Positions 37,737 to 45,818 of a stretch of DNA of 64,000 nucleotides are shown here, in pieces. The position numbers were made by a program, and so were the translations under genes. The DNA comes from JANNSX01 sp046348995 (GTDB taxonomy: Bacteria; Pseudomonadota; Alphaproteobacteria; Rhizobiales; Hyphomicrobiaceae): positions 329,854 to 393,853 of the forward strand of contig JAXMDB010000005.1 in assembly GCA_046348995.1 (NCBI GenBank), given 5' to 3'. Numbering within the stretch: the first letter of the stretch is position 1; every line of letters starts with the position of its first letter. The notes beneath the pieces were generated by a model. It was not told the DNA's origin. It saw nothing but the letters and a program-made list of their open reading frames with translations, and made no database searches.

Positions 37737-38726
37737 ATGTCCCGCCCCGTCAACATCCTTTTCGAAGCCGCCGGCCGCCGCGTGTCACTGGTCAGGGCGT
37801 TCAGGCGCGCGCTTGACGATACCGGGCTCGCCGGCAAGACGATCGCCGTCAACAGCGATCGTCGGGCGGCGGCGCTGTATGTGGCGGACGTGGCCGAGAT
37901 CGGACGGCGGATCAGCGCACCAGATTACATCGAGACGCTGATCGGGCTGTGCGTCAGGCACCAGGCAAGTCTGGTGGTGCCGCTGATCGATCCGGCGCTG
38001 CCCATGCTCGCGGCACAGCAAGCGGCCTTCGCCGCAGTCGGTACACGCCTCATGGTGTCGTCGCCGGAGGCGATCGCGATCGGCACGAACAAGGTCGCGA
38101 CGGGCGCTTTTTTCCAGGCGAGCGGCTTCCGAACGCCGCATGTGCTCTCGGACCGCGAGATCGAGACGCTGACGCCGGGCGACTTCCCGCTGTTCGCCAA
38201 GCCCGCCGAGGGATCGTCCTCGATCGGCGCGGGCATTCTCAAGTCCGCCGAGGAGCTACGCGTCCGCCGTGCCGCCGACCCGAGCCTCGTCGTCATGGAA
38301 TTGATCCGGGGCGAGGAGTACACCATCGACGTCTACGTCGATTTCCACGGCGTGCCGCAGTGTGCCGTGCCGCGCCTGAGGCTCGAAACGCGGGCGGGCG
38401 AAATCTCCAAGGGCATCACGGTTCGCGACGAGGCGCTGATTGCGCTGTCGCTGGACGTGGCGCGCATGCTCCCCGGCGCCATCGGCTGCCTGACATTGCA
38501 AGCCTTCAAAGCGGCCGACGGCGGCTACGTCTTCATCGAGATCAACCCGCGCTTCGGCGGCGGCTATCCACTCGCCTGGCGCGCGGGCGCGAACTATCCG
38601 CGCTGGATGATCGAGGAGGCGGCGGGCCGAGCGCCCGATTTCGCCGCCGGCCGCGCCTTCAAGGCCAATCTCGGCATGCTGCGCTATGACGACGAGATCA
38701 TCGTCGACGGAGACCTCTTGCGATGA
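37737..38726 (+). CDS. ATP-grasp ligase of unknown product (PylC/carbamoyl-phosphate-synthase-like)
   Basis: A 329-residue ATP-grasp enzyme. The N-terminal preATP-grasp fold starts NILFEAAGRRVSLVRAFRRA. The central lobe has PLFAKPAEGSSSIGAGILKS (nucleotide-gripping Lys and Gly-Ser loop), then VVMELIRGEEYTIDVYVDFH. The metal-binding end is VFIEINPRFGGGYPLAWRAG with the Glu and Asn ligands. Such enzymes form amide or thioester bonds through an acyl phosphate. The gene overlaps the next (HAD) gene by four bases (ATGA), so the two products probably act in one pathway. The frame is open far upstream but there overlaps argC, and ATG 37737 matches the family. Product unknown. Confidence 0.82.
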   Translation: MSRPVNILFEAAGRRVSLVRAFRRALDDTGLAGKTIAVNSDRRAAALYVADVAEIGRRISAPDYIETLIGLCVRHQASLVVPLIDPALPMLAAQQAAFAAVGTRLMVSSPEAIAIGTNKVATGAFFQASGFRTPHVLSDREIETLTPGDFPLFAKPAEGSSSIGAGILKSAEELRVRRAADPSLVVMELIRGEEYTIDVYVDFHGVPQCAVPRLRLETRAGEISKGITVRDEALIALSLDVARMLPGAIGCLTLQAFKAADGGYVFIEINPRFGGGYPLAWRAGANYPRWMIEEAAGRAPDFAAGRAFKANLGMLRYDDEIIVDGDLLR

Positions 38727-39403
38727 AGCGCTACACGGTGGTCTTCGATCTCGACGACACGCTGTACCCCGAGCGGCAATGGGCGCTGTCGGGCTTTCGC
38801 GCGTCCGAGCGGTGGGCGAAGGAAGCGCTCGGCCTCGACAACCTCGCCGCCGACATGACGCGATTGCTGGACGAGGGGCATCGCGGGCGCATCTTCGACA
38901 TGGTGCTCGCCGAGCGCTTGGGCAAGGCCGATCCCGAGACGGTGAAAGCGCTGGTGGATGCCTATCGCGCGAACGAGCCGGAGCTTCAGTTGTTCGATGA
39001 CGCCCAATGGGTGCTCGACCACTTGGAGCCGCACATGTCGCTCGGCCTCGTCACCGATGGCGAGACGGATCTGCAGTCGAAGAAGATTGCGGCCCTCGGG
39101 ATCGCGCCGCGGTTTCGCAGCCTTGTCATCACGGGATCGCTCGGTGCAAACCGCGAGTTCTGGAAACCGCATCCCAAGCCCTTCGAGACCGTCGCGGCGG
39201 GCCTGCCCAAGGACGAGCGGCGCCTCGTCTACGTCGGCGACAATCCGTCGAAAGATTTCGTGTCGCCGAATGCGATGGGCTGGCTGACGGTGCAGATCGT
39301 GCGCCCCGGCGGCATCCACGACGGCGTGCCGACGGCGGAGGGCGGCGCGCCGCATTACCAGATCAAAAGCCTGCGCGAGCTGCCCGAGTTGCTCAAGAAA
39401 TGA
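38723..39403 (+). CDS. HAD-family hydrolase
   Basis: A 226-residue haloacid-dehalogenase-type phosphatase. Motif I is VFDLDDTLYPER (nucleophile Asp and acid/base Asp), motif II LGLVTDGETD, motif III the Lys of FWKPHPKPFE and motif IV YVGDNPSKDFVSP. A helical cap lies at about residues 15-85. It would hydrolyse a phosphate ester. It is translationally coupled to an ATP-grasp ligase, a pair I remember seeing in surface-polysaccharide loci, so a sugar or amino-acid phosphate is a reasonable guess at the substrate. Confidence 0.85.
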   Translation: MKRYTVVFDLDDTLYPERQWALSGFRASERWAKEALGLDNLAADMTRLLDEGHRGRIFDMVLAERLGKADPETVKALVDAYRANEPELQLFDDAQWVLDHLEPHMSLGLVTDGETDLQSKKIAALGIAPRFRSLVITGSLGANREFWKPHPKPFETVAAGLPKDERRLVYVGDNPSKDFVSPNAMGWLTVQIVRPGGIHDGVPTAEGGAPHYQIKSLRELPELLKK

Positions 39404-39422
39404 CCGTCTGACGAGGACCGCG

Positions 39423-40067
39423 ATGATCGATGTCTATGTTCGCCCGACGACGCTGACGCAGCGCGCAACCGTCATGTTGGAGGAGGCGGGGCTCGCCTAC
39501 CGGCCGATCCCTGTCGCGTGGGGCGCGACCGATCCGGACTATGTGGCGACCGGGGCGCGCGGGCGCACGCCGGCGATCGTCGATCATGCGGCGCCCGGCG
39601 GATCGCTGGCGCTGACGCAATCCGTCGCCATTCTGCTCTACCTCGCGGAGAAGTCCGGCACGCTGATCCCGGCCGATCCGGTGGCGCGCGCCAAGTGCCT
39701 CGAATGGACGATGATGCTCGCGACCGACGTGTATCCGCCCTATGCGGCGGTCTACTTCATGACCTGGATGGACGAGCCCGACATGAAGGCCGCCGCGTAC
39801 TTCGAGGACCAGACGATCAAGGAGTATGCGGCCTTCGACGCCTGGCTCGCGGACGTGCCTTACGCCGGAGGAGATGAATTCAGCATCGCGGATGTGGCGG
39901 GCTATCCGTCGGCCGTTCTGGGTGTGGAGGATCTGCCGGCGCTCCGCCGCTTCAAGAACCTCCGCCGCTGGATGGACCTCGTCGGCGCGCGCCCGAAGGT
40001 TCAAGCCGGCATGGCTGCGGTGGGCCAGGGCCGGCCGCGGGGGTTGATCGCGTCGCGGGGGGAGTAG
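39423..40067 (+). CDS. Glutathione S-transferase-family protein
   Basis: A 214-residue GST-like protein. The thioredoxin-fold N-terminal domain (about 1-78) has TTLTQRATVMLEEAGLAYRP, the cis-Pro motif GRTPAIVDHA and the SVAILLYLAEKSG segment for the glutathione gamma-glutamyl site. The helical C-terminal domain has the N-capping motif FSIADVAGYPSAV. The usual catalytic Ser/Cys/Tyr near residue 10 is replaced by a Thr-rich turn. The YghU/Ure2p-like subgroup is the nearest resemblance I see. GAGGACCGCG precedes the ATG. It lies 19 bp after the HAD gene and could be co-transcribed. Confidence 0.8.
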   Translation: MIDVYVRPTTLTQRATVMLEEAGLAYRPIPVAWGATDPDYVATGARGRTPAIVDHAAPGGSLALTQSVAILLYLAEKSGTLIPADPVARAKCLEWTMMLATDVYPPYAAVYFMTWMDEPDMKAAAYFEDQTIKEYAAFDAWLADVPYAGGDEFSIADVAGYPSAVLGVEDLPALRRFKNLRRWMDLVGARPKVQAGMAAVGQGRPRGLIASRGE

Positions 40068-40071
40068 GGGC

Positions 40072-40455
40072 TTACAGTTGCGCCCGGCTACTGAAGTGAC
40101 GGCGCGTGGCAACAATCAAAAACGTGTTGATCATGAGAAAGACGGTCACTGGGATGTAGGCGATGACATTGCTGAGCGTATCTGGATAGGGAAGAAGAGG
40201 GCTGTCGCTGGCCAGAAACTGAAACCCAACCCATGCGACGTCAACAGCGACGAGAAGATACACCAACTTGCCGGCCCATGGTCGATCCAACAGCAGCCCG
40301 ATGGCGGTTGCCCAGGAGGCAAGACAGATGGACGTGATGAGCCAAGCATTGTCGTGGGAGTCAGATGAGCCCATCGAAGTCCACAACGTGAGGTAAGCTG
40401 CCCATGCCCCGATGACCAATGCCGCAAGCCACATCGATTTCGATCTCGTGAGCAT
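40072..40455 (-). CDS. Four-helix membrane protein of unknown function
   Basis: A 127-residue protein that is mostly membrane helix: about residues 7-27 (MWLAALVIGAWAAYLTLW), 38-56 (AWLITSICLASWATAIGLLL), 62-82 (GKLVYLLVAVDVAWVGFQFL) and 95-116 (VIAYIPVTVFLMINTFLIVA). The ends are short and polar. The base composition is somewhat less GC-rich than the flanking genes. No family is recognised. It is convergent with the GST gene (4 bp apart) and divergent from the amino-acid-synthesis gene. Confidence 0.6.
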   Translation of the reverse strand: MLTRSKSMWLAALVIGAWAAYLTLWTSMGSSDSHDNAWLITSICLASWATAIGLLLDRPWAGKLVYLLVAVDVAWVGFQFLASDSPLLPYPDTLSNVIAYIPVTVFLMINTFLIVATRRHFSSRAQL

Positions 40456-40553
40456 TGTTTATGTGTAGCAGAATCGTCCCGGCAAGACATTGACGTCCCG
40501 CACCCCCCACGTGTGATATAAACAAAGATTGGAACGAGGAGCACACGACCCCC

Positions 40554-41156
40554 ATGTCCCGCCTGACCGACGCCGGCATTCGCAAGATCGCAACCTTCAT
40601 TGAGGACTCCCACATCGAGGGCGGCAAGGTCGCTCAGCCGCCGCTCCGGATGGTGGCGGTGGCCGCCGTGCTCGCCAATCCGTGGGCTGGGAAGGGGTTC
40701 GTCGAGGACTTGAAGCCGGAGATCCACGCAATCGCGCCCGTGCTCGGCGACGTGCTGACGGACGAGATCCTCAAGCACACCGGCGGCGGCGACGCGGTCG
40801 AGGGCTACGGCAAGGCCGCCGTCGTTGGCGCTGATGGCGAGGTCGAGCATGCCTCCGCCCTCATCCATACGCTGCGCTTCGGCAATCGCTACCGCAAAGC
40901 CGTCGGCGCCAAGAGCTATCTCTCTTTCACGAATGTGCGCGGCGGGCCGGGCGTCGCCATCGCGCTGCCGATGATGCACAAGCTCGACGAGGGCAAGCGC
41001 TCGCACTACCTGACCATCCAATTCTCGATCCCCGACGCACCGGCCGCCGGCGAGATCGTGGTCGCGCTCGGCGCCTCGATCGGCGGACGTCCGCATCACC
41101 GCATCGGCGACCGCTACCAGGATCTGAAAGACCTCGGCAGCACCGATGCGGTCTGA
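40554..41156 (+). CDS. Amino acid synthesis family protein (DUF1185)
   Basis: A 200-residue protein of the family named amino acid synthesis (DUF1185). Family-like segments are IRKIATFIEDSHIEGGK at the start, PPLRMVAVAAVLANPWAGKGF near residue 30, and YGKAAVVGADGEVEHASALIH near 83. Near 150 is HYLTIQFSIPDAPAAGEIVV, and GRPHHRIGDRYQDL closes the protein. The catalysed reaction is not known to me. GAGGAGC precedes the ATG at good distance. Its last 11 bases overlap the start of the hydratase gene, implying coupled expression and a shared catabolic role. Confidence 0.78.
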   Translation: MSRLTDAGIRKIATFIEDSHIEGGKVAQPPLRMVAVAAVLANPWAGKGFVEDLKPEIHAIAPVLGDVLTDEILKHTGGGDAVEGYGKAAVVGADGEVEHASALIHTLRFGNRYRKAVGAKSYLSFTNVRGGPGVAIALPMMHKLDEGKRSHYLTIQFSIPDAPAAGEIVVALGASIGGRPHHRIGDRYQDLKDLGSTDAV

Positions 41157-41949
41157 TGTGCCGACGCTGACCGCCGCCGAGATCGATCGCGCGGCGGCCA
41201 TCCTCGAACAGGCGCGCCGCACCAACACCGTGATCGACGGCCTGCCGGCCGACGTGAGCCCCCGCAACCTCGCCGACGCCTATGCGGTGCAGGACCGGCT
41301 GATCGCGCGGCTCGGCTGGGAGACGCGCGGCTGGTTCTGCGCCTGCACGAATTCCGACATTCAGCGCATGTTGAGCCTCGCCGAGCCGTATTGCGCGCGC
41401 CTGTTCGTGAGCGCGCTCAAGGCGAGCCCAGCGACGCTGCGCCAGGCCGACTATCCGCCGATCATCGTCGAGAGCGAGTTCGCGTTCCGCTTGAGCCGTG
41501 ATCTGCCGCCGCGGGCCGAGCCCTATACGCGGGCCGAGGTCGAGGCGGCCGTCGAAAGCGTGCACCCCTCCATCGAGGTTGTCGCGGGCTATCTCAAGGA
41601 TTGGCCGAAGCAGAACGTGTTCGCTGTGATCGCCGACAACGGCACCGATGGTGCGCTTGTGTACGGCGAGGGCGTGCGCGACTGGCGCGGGCTCGATCTG
41701 CCATCCGTCGAGGTGCGTGTTTCCGTCAACGGCGTCGCGCAGCGGCGCGGCACCGGCGCCAACATCCTCGGTGATCCGATGACCGCCTTCGTTTGGCTCG
41801 CTAACGCCCGCCGCAAGGCCGGCGATGGCCTCAAGGCCGGCCACATCCACAACACCGGCACCGCGACCTCGATCCTGCCGGTCGCCGCCGGCGACACGGT
41901 CGTCGCGGATTTCGGACCCATCGGGCAGGCTATCCTCAAGCTCGTTTGA
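41146..41949 (+). CDS. 2-keto-4-pentenoate hydratase-like protein (FAH superfamily)
   Basis: A 267-residue member of the fumarylacetoacetate hydrolase superfamily, nearest to 2-oxopent-4-enoate hydratase (MhpD type). Helical N-terminus LTAAEIDRAAAILEQARRTN, then AYAVQDRLIARLGWETRGWF. Metal-site Glu residues are seen in IIVESEFAFRLSRDLPP and in HPSIEVVAGYL. The C-terminal GHIHNTGTATSILPVAAGD and FGPIGQAIL segments are typical. These enzymes hydrate or decarboxylate oxo-dienoates in catabolic routes. It overlaps the DUF1185 gene by 11 bp, and the substrate is unknown. Confidence 0.82.
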   Translation: MRSDVPTLTAAEIDRAAAILEQARRTNTVIDGLPADVSPRNLADAYAVQDRLIARLGWETRGWFCACTNSDIQRMLSLAEPYCARLFVSALKASPATLRQADYPPIIVESEFAFRLSRDLPPRAEPYTRAEVEAAVESVHPSIEVVAGYLKDWPKQNVFAVIADNGTDGALVYGEGVRDWRGLDLPSVEVRVSVNGVAQRRGTGANILGDPMTAFVWLANARRKAGDGLKAGHIHNTGTATSILPVAAGDTVVADFGPIGQAILKLV

Positions 41950-42021
41950 GCTACGGCCAAGGCAACTTTTCTCCCACGTTCGGCATTTTGCTCTTCAGCC
42001 GTCACGCGAGGAGGAGCGTCC

Positions 42022-42501
42022 ATGCCGAAGAAAGAGACTGCCGGAACCGGGATCGAGGCCAAGGCTCGTAACGAGATCGCGGGTTTGCTCGGCGCGGCGC
42101 TGGGCGACACCTACGCGCTGCTCGTCAAGACACATGTCTACCATTGGAACGTGACGGGGCGGACGTTCTTCGATCTGCACGAGCTCCTCGAATTGCAGTA
42201 CAAGGACCTCTTCGAGGCGACCGACGTGATTGCCGAGCGCATCCGCCAGCTCGGGCAGAAGACGCCGACATCGTTCTCCGAGATGCTCGCCGCCGCCGCG
42301 ATCAAGGAGGAGACGGCCGACCGTCGTGCCGAGGAGATGGTCGCGAACCTGCTCGCCGATCACGAGACGATCAGCCGGTCGCTGCGCGAGATGTGCGAGA
42401 GAAGCGACGACGCCAAGGATGTCGTGACGACGGACATGCTGACGGAGCGGCTCGCCGCTCACGAGAAGGCGGCCTGGATGCTCCGCGCCACGCTCGCGTA
42501 G
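42022..42501 (+). CDS. dps: Dps-family ferritin-like DNA-protection protein
   Basis: A 159-residue Dps/ferritin-like protein that stores iron and protects DNA by using peroxide to oxidise Fe2+. The ferroxidase site motif is visible: KTHVYHWNVTGRTFFDLHEL with the His, then LELQYKDLFEATDVIAERIRQLG with Asp and Glu ligands. The C-terminal helix TERLAAHEKAAWMLRATLA is the usual end. The N-terminal tail is short with a few Lys residues, which may touch DNA. A GAGGAGGAG ribosome-binding site precedes ATG 42022. It is convergent with the HPP-family gene 4 bp away. Confidence 0.9.
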   Translation: MPKKETAGTGIEAKARNEIAGLLGAALGDTYALLVKTHVYHWNVTGRTFFDLHELLELQYKDLFEATDVIAERIRQLGQKTPTSFSEMLAAAAIKEETADRRAEEMVANLLADHETISRSLREMCERSDDAKDVVTTDMLTERLAAHEKAAWMLRATLA

Positions 42502-42504
42502 AGG

Positions 42505-43236
42505 TCAGCGCTTGGCTGACCCGTGCGCGGCTTCCTGCTCGCGCATGAGCTTGCGCAACAGTGTGAACTCGTCCTCGCTGATGTCGACGAAGGTGCCGAT
42601 GCGCTGCAGCGCCGCGATGAAATCGGCGTGCGACAGCTCCTGGTCGGGGGAGGGTTTGCGTTTCGCCGAGGCTGGCGCGAGAGCTGCCGGATAGCGCCGC
42701 CAGGCGAACGCCATGTTGATCACCACCGCCGCGACGACCATCAGCAGGGCGTTGATCAGCACCGGGGTCAGCACGAACGTGTAGCCGAGGTCGTGGACTT
42801 GGGCGCCACCGATGACGGCCGTTAGCGCCGTCGCGCCTCCGGGCGGATGGATGGCGCGCAGGTAGTGCATAAGTCCGATGGCGATACCGACGGCGAACGC
42901 GGCGGCGAGCATCGGATTGGGTACGAGCTTGGCGACCGTGACGCCGACGAAGGCCGACGCCACGTGACCGATGACGACGGCCCACGGCTGCGACAGCGCA
43001 CCGTGGGGGACGGCGAACAGCAGCACCGCACTCGCCCCCATCGAGGCGATGAGCATGCCCGCGCCGGTCTCGCCCAGGAGATGTTGCTCGGTCATGATGA
43101 GCAGCAGGATGGCCGCAAAGCCGCCCGTCATCGAGACGAGACGCTCGGTGTGGGTGACGGGGGAAAGCTCGATGCCGGCGAGCCGGCCCACGGGCGTCGC
43201 CGCGATCCATTCCCGCAACCGATTGTCGATGGCCAT
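42505..43236 (-). CDS. HPP-family transmembrane protein
   Basis: A 243-residue HPP-family membrane protein. Four to five hydrophobic helices lie in the first 185 residues, with the family signature GASAVLLFAVPHGALSQPWA and the name-giving HPPGGATAL after YLRAI. Some family members are described as nitrite transporters in cyanobacteria and chloroplasts, but the function here is open. The cytoplasmic tail (residues 190-243) is charged and ends SEDEFTLLRKLMREQEAAHG. The family start MAIDNRLREW at 43236 is used; the frame is open to 43326. It is divergent from dusA. Confidence 0.82.
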   Translation of the reverse strand: MAIDNRLREWIAATPVGRLAGIELSPVTHTERLVSMTGGFAAILLLIMTEQHLLGETGAGMLIASMGASAVLLFAVPHGALSQPWAVVIGHVASAFVGVTVAKLVPNPMLAAAFAVGIAIGLMHYLRAIHPPGGATALTAVIGGAQVHDLGYTFVLTPVLINALLMVVAAVVINMAFAWRRYPAALAPASAKRKPSPDQELSHADFIAALQRIGTFVDISEDEFTLLRKLMREQEAAHGSAKR

Positions 43237-43418
43237 GGACGCCTTCCCTGCCGGATCCCTGCCGGAGTTTCGTCGCAGAAACCCGCCGGGATGACAACCG
43301 GATAGCCGTGGCATTGAGCAAAGCACGCTTTCCCAATTGCTCGAACGGCTAATTCGTGAGCAAAGCTTGCGTGCCGTTGTCCGGTTTGGAGAATGTGAGA
43401 GAGATCGTGCCGCCGCGA

Positions 43419-44399
43419 ATGCACAAAGTTTCCGTCGCGCCCATGATGGATTGGACGGACCGGCATGCGCGCGTTCTGCACCGGCTGCTGTCGGCCCGGG
43501 CGCTCTTGTACACCGAAATGGTGACGACGGGCGCCGTCATTCATGGGGACCGGGAAAAGTTGCTTGGGTTCGATCCCATCGAGCATCCCGTGGCGCTGCA
43601 ACTCGGCGGCTCCGATGCGAACGACCTCGCCCAAGCGGCGGCGATCGGGGCGGCCGCCGGCTACGACGAGATCAATCTCAACTGCGGCTGCCCGTCCGAT
43701 CGCGTCCAAAACGGCCGCTTCGGCGCGTGCTTGATGGCGGAGCCCGCGCTCGTGGCCCGGCTGTTCGCTGCTATGCAAGTGCGCGTCGACGTTCCCGTAA
43801 CCGTCAAATGCCGGATCGGCATCGACGACCAGGATGCCGAGGCCGACTTCCGCCGCTTCATCGATGCCGTCGCAGCGGCCGGCTGCCGGACCTTCATCGT
43901 GCATGCGCGCAAGGCCTGGCTGCAGGGGCTCTCGCCCAAGGAAAATCGCGAGGTTCCGCCGCTCGACTACGATCGCGTCTATCGCCTGAAGGCCGAGCGA
44001 CCCGACCTGACGATCGTCATCAATGGCGGCATCGTCGGCATCGACGAGGCCCTCGCGCATCTGAGCCAAGTCGATGGCGTGATGCTCGGCCGCGCGGCCT
44101 ACCAAACCCCCTACATCCTCGCCGATGTCGACCGGCGCGTCTTCGACGAGGACACCTCCGTGCCCGATCGCTTCGAGGTTGTGCAGCGCTATCGCCCCTA
44201 CGTGGCCGCACAACTCGCTCGCGGCATCCGATTGACGACGCTGGTCAAGCCGCTGATGGGACTGTTCCATGCCGAGCCGGGCGGACGGCTGTTCCGGCGG
44301 ATCCTCTCGGAGGAGGGTGCGCGGCGTGGCGCCGGCGTCGAGGTGATCGACCGGGCGCTCGACGCTGTCTTCGAGGCGATGGCCCGTCGAGCGGCTTGA
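43419..44399 (+). CDS. dusA: tRNA-dihydrouridine(20/20a) synthase
   Basis: DusA, an FMN enzyme that reduces uridines 20/20a of tRNA D-loops. The TIM-barrel start VSVAPMMDWTDRHARVLHRL is diagnostic for DusA. The catalytic cysteine is in INLNCGCPSDRVQNGRFGAC, followed by VKCRIGIDD and the RNA-binding FIVHARKAWLQGLSPKENRE. The FMN phosphate site is INGGIVGIDEA and VMLGRAAYQTPY. The frame is open back to a GTG at 43356, and internal GTG codons at 43392 and 43407 are also possible. I chose the ATG at 43419, which gives 326 residues, close to E. coli DusA. Confidence 0.93.
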   Translation: MHKVSVAPMMDWTDRHARVLHRLLSARALLYTEMVTTGAVIHGDREKLLGFDPIEHPVALQLGGSDANDLAQAAAIGAAAGYDEINLNCGCPSDRVQNGRFGACLMAEPALVARLFAAMQVRVDVPVTVKCRIGIDDQDAEADFRRFIDAVAAAGCRTFIVHARKAWLQGLSPKENREVPPLDYDRVYRLKAERPDLTIVINGGIVGIDEALAHLSQVDGVMLGRAAYQTPYILADVDRRVFDEDTSVPDRFEVVQRYRPYVAAQLARGIRLTTLVKPLMGLFHAEPGGRLFRRILSEEGARRGAGVEVIDRALDAVFEAMARRAA

Positions 44400-44408
44400 G
44401 GAGCATGC

Positions 44409-45239
44409 ATGCTGAGCGGCCTGACACCCTCGGAGATCGTTTTCGTTGCCGGAGCACTCGTCGCTGCTGGCCTCGTCGTCGGCTACCTCGCCGGCTTGCT
44501 CGGCATCGGCGGTGGCGGCATCGCGGTGCCAATTCTGTATGAGGTGTTCCGCATCGTCGGCGTCGACGACGAGATTCGCATGCATCTGGCGGTCGGGACC
44601 TCGCTCGCGGTCATCCTGCCGACGTCGATCCGCTCGTTCCTCCTGCATCGCAAGCGCGGCGCGGTCGACATCGAGGTGCTGAGGACCGTCGGGCCGGGTG
44701 TGCTCGTCGGCGTGCTCGCCGGCATTCTCGTGGCCGGCGTCGTCGATGGGTCGTTCCTCAAAGCGGTGTTCGTCGTCGTCGCGTACGTGATGGCGGCAAA
44801 GCAGCTGACCGGCGCCGATCGGTGGCGGCTGGGCGACGAGCTTCCCGGCATGGGCGTGCGCTGGGGCGTCGGCCTCGTGACGGGATTTGCCTCCGCGCTC
44901 AACGGCATCGGCGGCGGCGCCTTCATCACCGGCTTCATGACCTTCTACGGCCGCGACATGCTGAAGGCGCTGGCGACCGCTTCAGGGATCGGACCGCTCA
45001 TCGCGCTGCCGGGCGTCATCGGCTATGCGCTGACGGGCTGGGGACACCCGGGACTGCCGTTCGGGTCGGTCGGCTATGTCAGCCTCATCGGCGCAGCGCT
45101 CGTCGTGCCCTCGAGTCTGCTTGCGGCCGGCTACGGCGTCGCCAGCGCCCACAGATTCTCGAAGCGCACGCTCGGCATGGCCTTTGCCGCCTTCATGCTG
45201 TTCGTCGGCACGCGGTTCCTCTGGAGCCTCATCGGCTGA
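44409..45239 (+). CDS. TauE/SafE-family sulfite/organosulfonate exporter-like protein
   Basis: A 276-residue membrane protein of the TauE/SafE (DUF81) family with about eight helices. The two internal repeats each begin with a Gly-rich helix pair: VGYLAGLLGIGGGGIAVPIL near residue 28 and LVTGFASALNGIGGGAFITG near residue 165. The LAVGTSLAVILPTSIRSFLLH segment is the conserved second helix. These proteins are thought to export sulfite, sulfoacetate or related anions. The gene starts 9 bp after dusA with GAGGAGC in between, so it may be co-transcribed with it by chance rather than function. Confidence 0.85.
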   Translation: MLSGLTPSEIVFVAGALVAAGLVVGYLAGLLGIGGGGIAVPILYEVFRIVGVDDEIRMHLAVGTSLAVILPTSIRSFLLHRKRGAVDIEVLRTVGPGVLVGVLAGILVAGVVDGSFLKAVFVVVAYVMAAKQLTGADRWRLGDELPGMGVRWGVGLVTGFASALNGIGGGAFITGFMTFYGRDMLKALATASGIGPLIALPGVIGYALTGWGHPGLPFGSVGYVSLIGAALVVPSSLLAAGYGVASAHRFSKRTLGMAFAAFMLFVGTRFLWSLIG

Positions 45240-45328
45240 TGCGCGCGGGCCAATGGCTTTGCAGCCTGCGGCCGATATGATTGTATCGCGCCGAACTGCA
45301 TTTCTGGAACAGGACGAGCGAGCACCCG

Positions 45329-45745
45329 ATGGCCGTCGAGATCGAGACCTACCGCAACACGATTTACCCGTGGCAGTGCGACAACATGGGGCACATGAAC
45401 ACGCAGTTCTATTGCGCCATCTTCGATGCGTCGAGCTTCCACATCTTGGGCAGGCTGCGCCGTTTCTCGGAGATCCAGGCCGCCCAGTGCGGTTGGGCCG
45501 ACGTCAAGATCACTATGGAGTACAAGCACGAGACGCACTCCGGCGCGCTCGTCTACGTGAAGAGCCGGCTGACGCGAGTCGGATCGAAGGCGATCGAGTA
45601 TCACCACGATCTCTACAACACCGAGACGGGCGATCTGCACGCCACCGCCGACGTGGTTTCCGTCCTGTTCGATCTGAAGGCCCGCAAAGCACTGGCGGTC
45701 GACGATCAGATGCGAGCCGCTGCCAAGGAGCTCGGGATCGGTTGA
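45329..45745 (+). CDS. Hotdog-fold acyl-CoA thioesterase
   Basis: A 138-residue 4-hydroxybenzoyl-CoA-thioesterase-type hotdog protein. The active-site region is WQCDNMGHMNTQFYCAIFDA near residue 15, where the family has the Asp/Asn-x-x-x-His-x-N pattern. It is followed by VKITMEYKHETHSGALVYVK and IEYHHDLYNTETGDLHATA, which form the beta-sheet. It would hydrolyse an acyl-CoA. It lies 2.3 kb before the BKACE gene of the carnitine-type island. The relation to that island is open, as that locus already has a fused thioesterase domain. The frame is open to 45281, but the fold starts at MAVEIETY. Confidence 0.82.
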   Translation: MAVEIETYRNTIYPWQCDNMGHMNTQFYCAIFDASSFHILGRLRRFSEIQAAQCGWADVKITMEYKHETHSGALVYVKSRLTRVGSKAIEYHHDLYNTETGDLHATADVVSVLFDLKARKALAVDDQMRAAAKELGIG

Positions 45746-45757
45746 GGGGAGAACGAA

Positions 45758-45786
45758 ACCGGCCGGCGTGTGCGGCGCCGGCCGGT
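45758..45786. terminator. GC-rich hairpin between convergent genes
   Basis: ACCGGCCGGCG (45758-45768) pairs with CGCCGGCCGGT (45776-45786), a perfect 11-bp stem between the thioesterase gene and the convergent cytochrome gene. There is no T-run. Confidence 0.5.
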
Positions 45787-45818
45787 CCCTCGTGGTCACG
45801 TGCGGGACGGGAAGCGGC

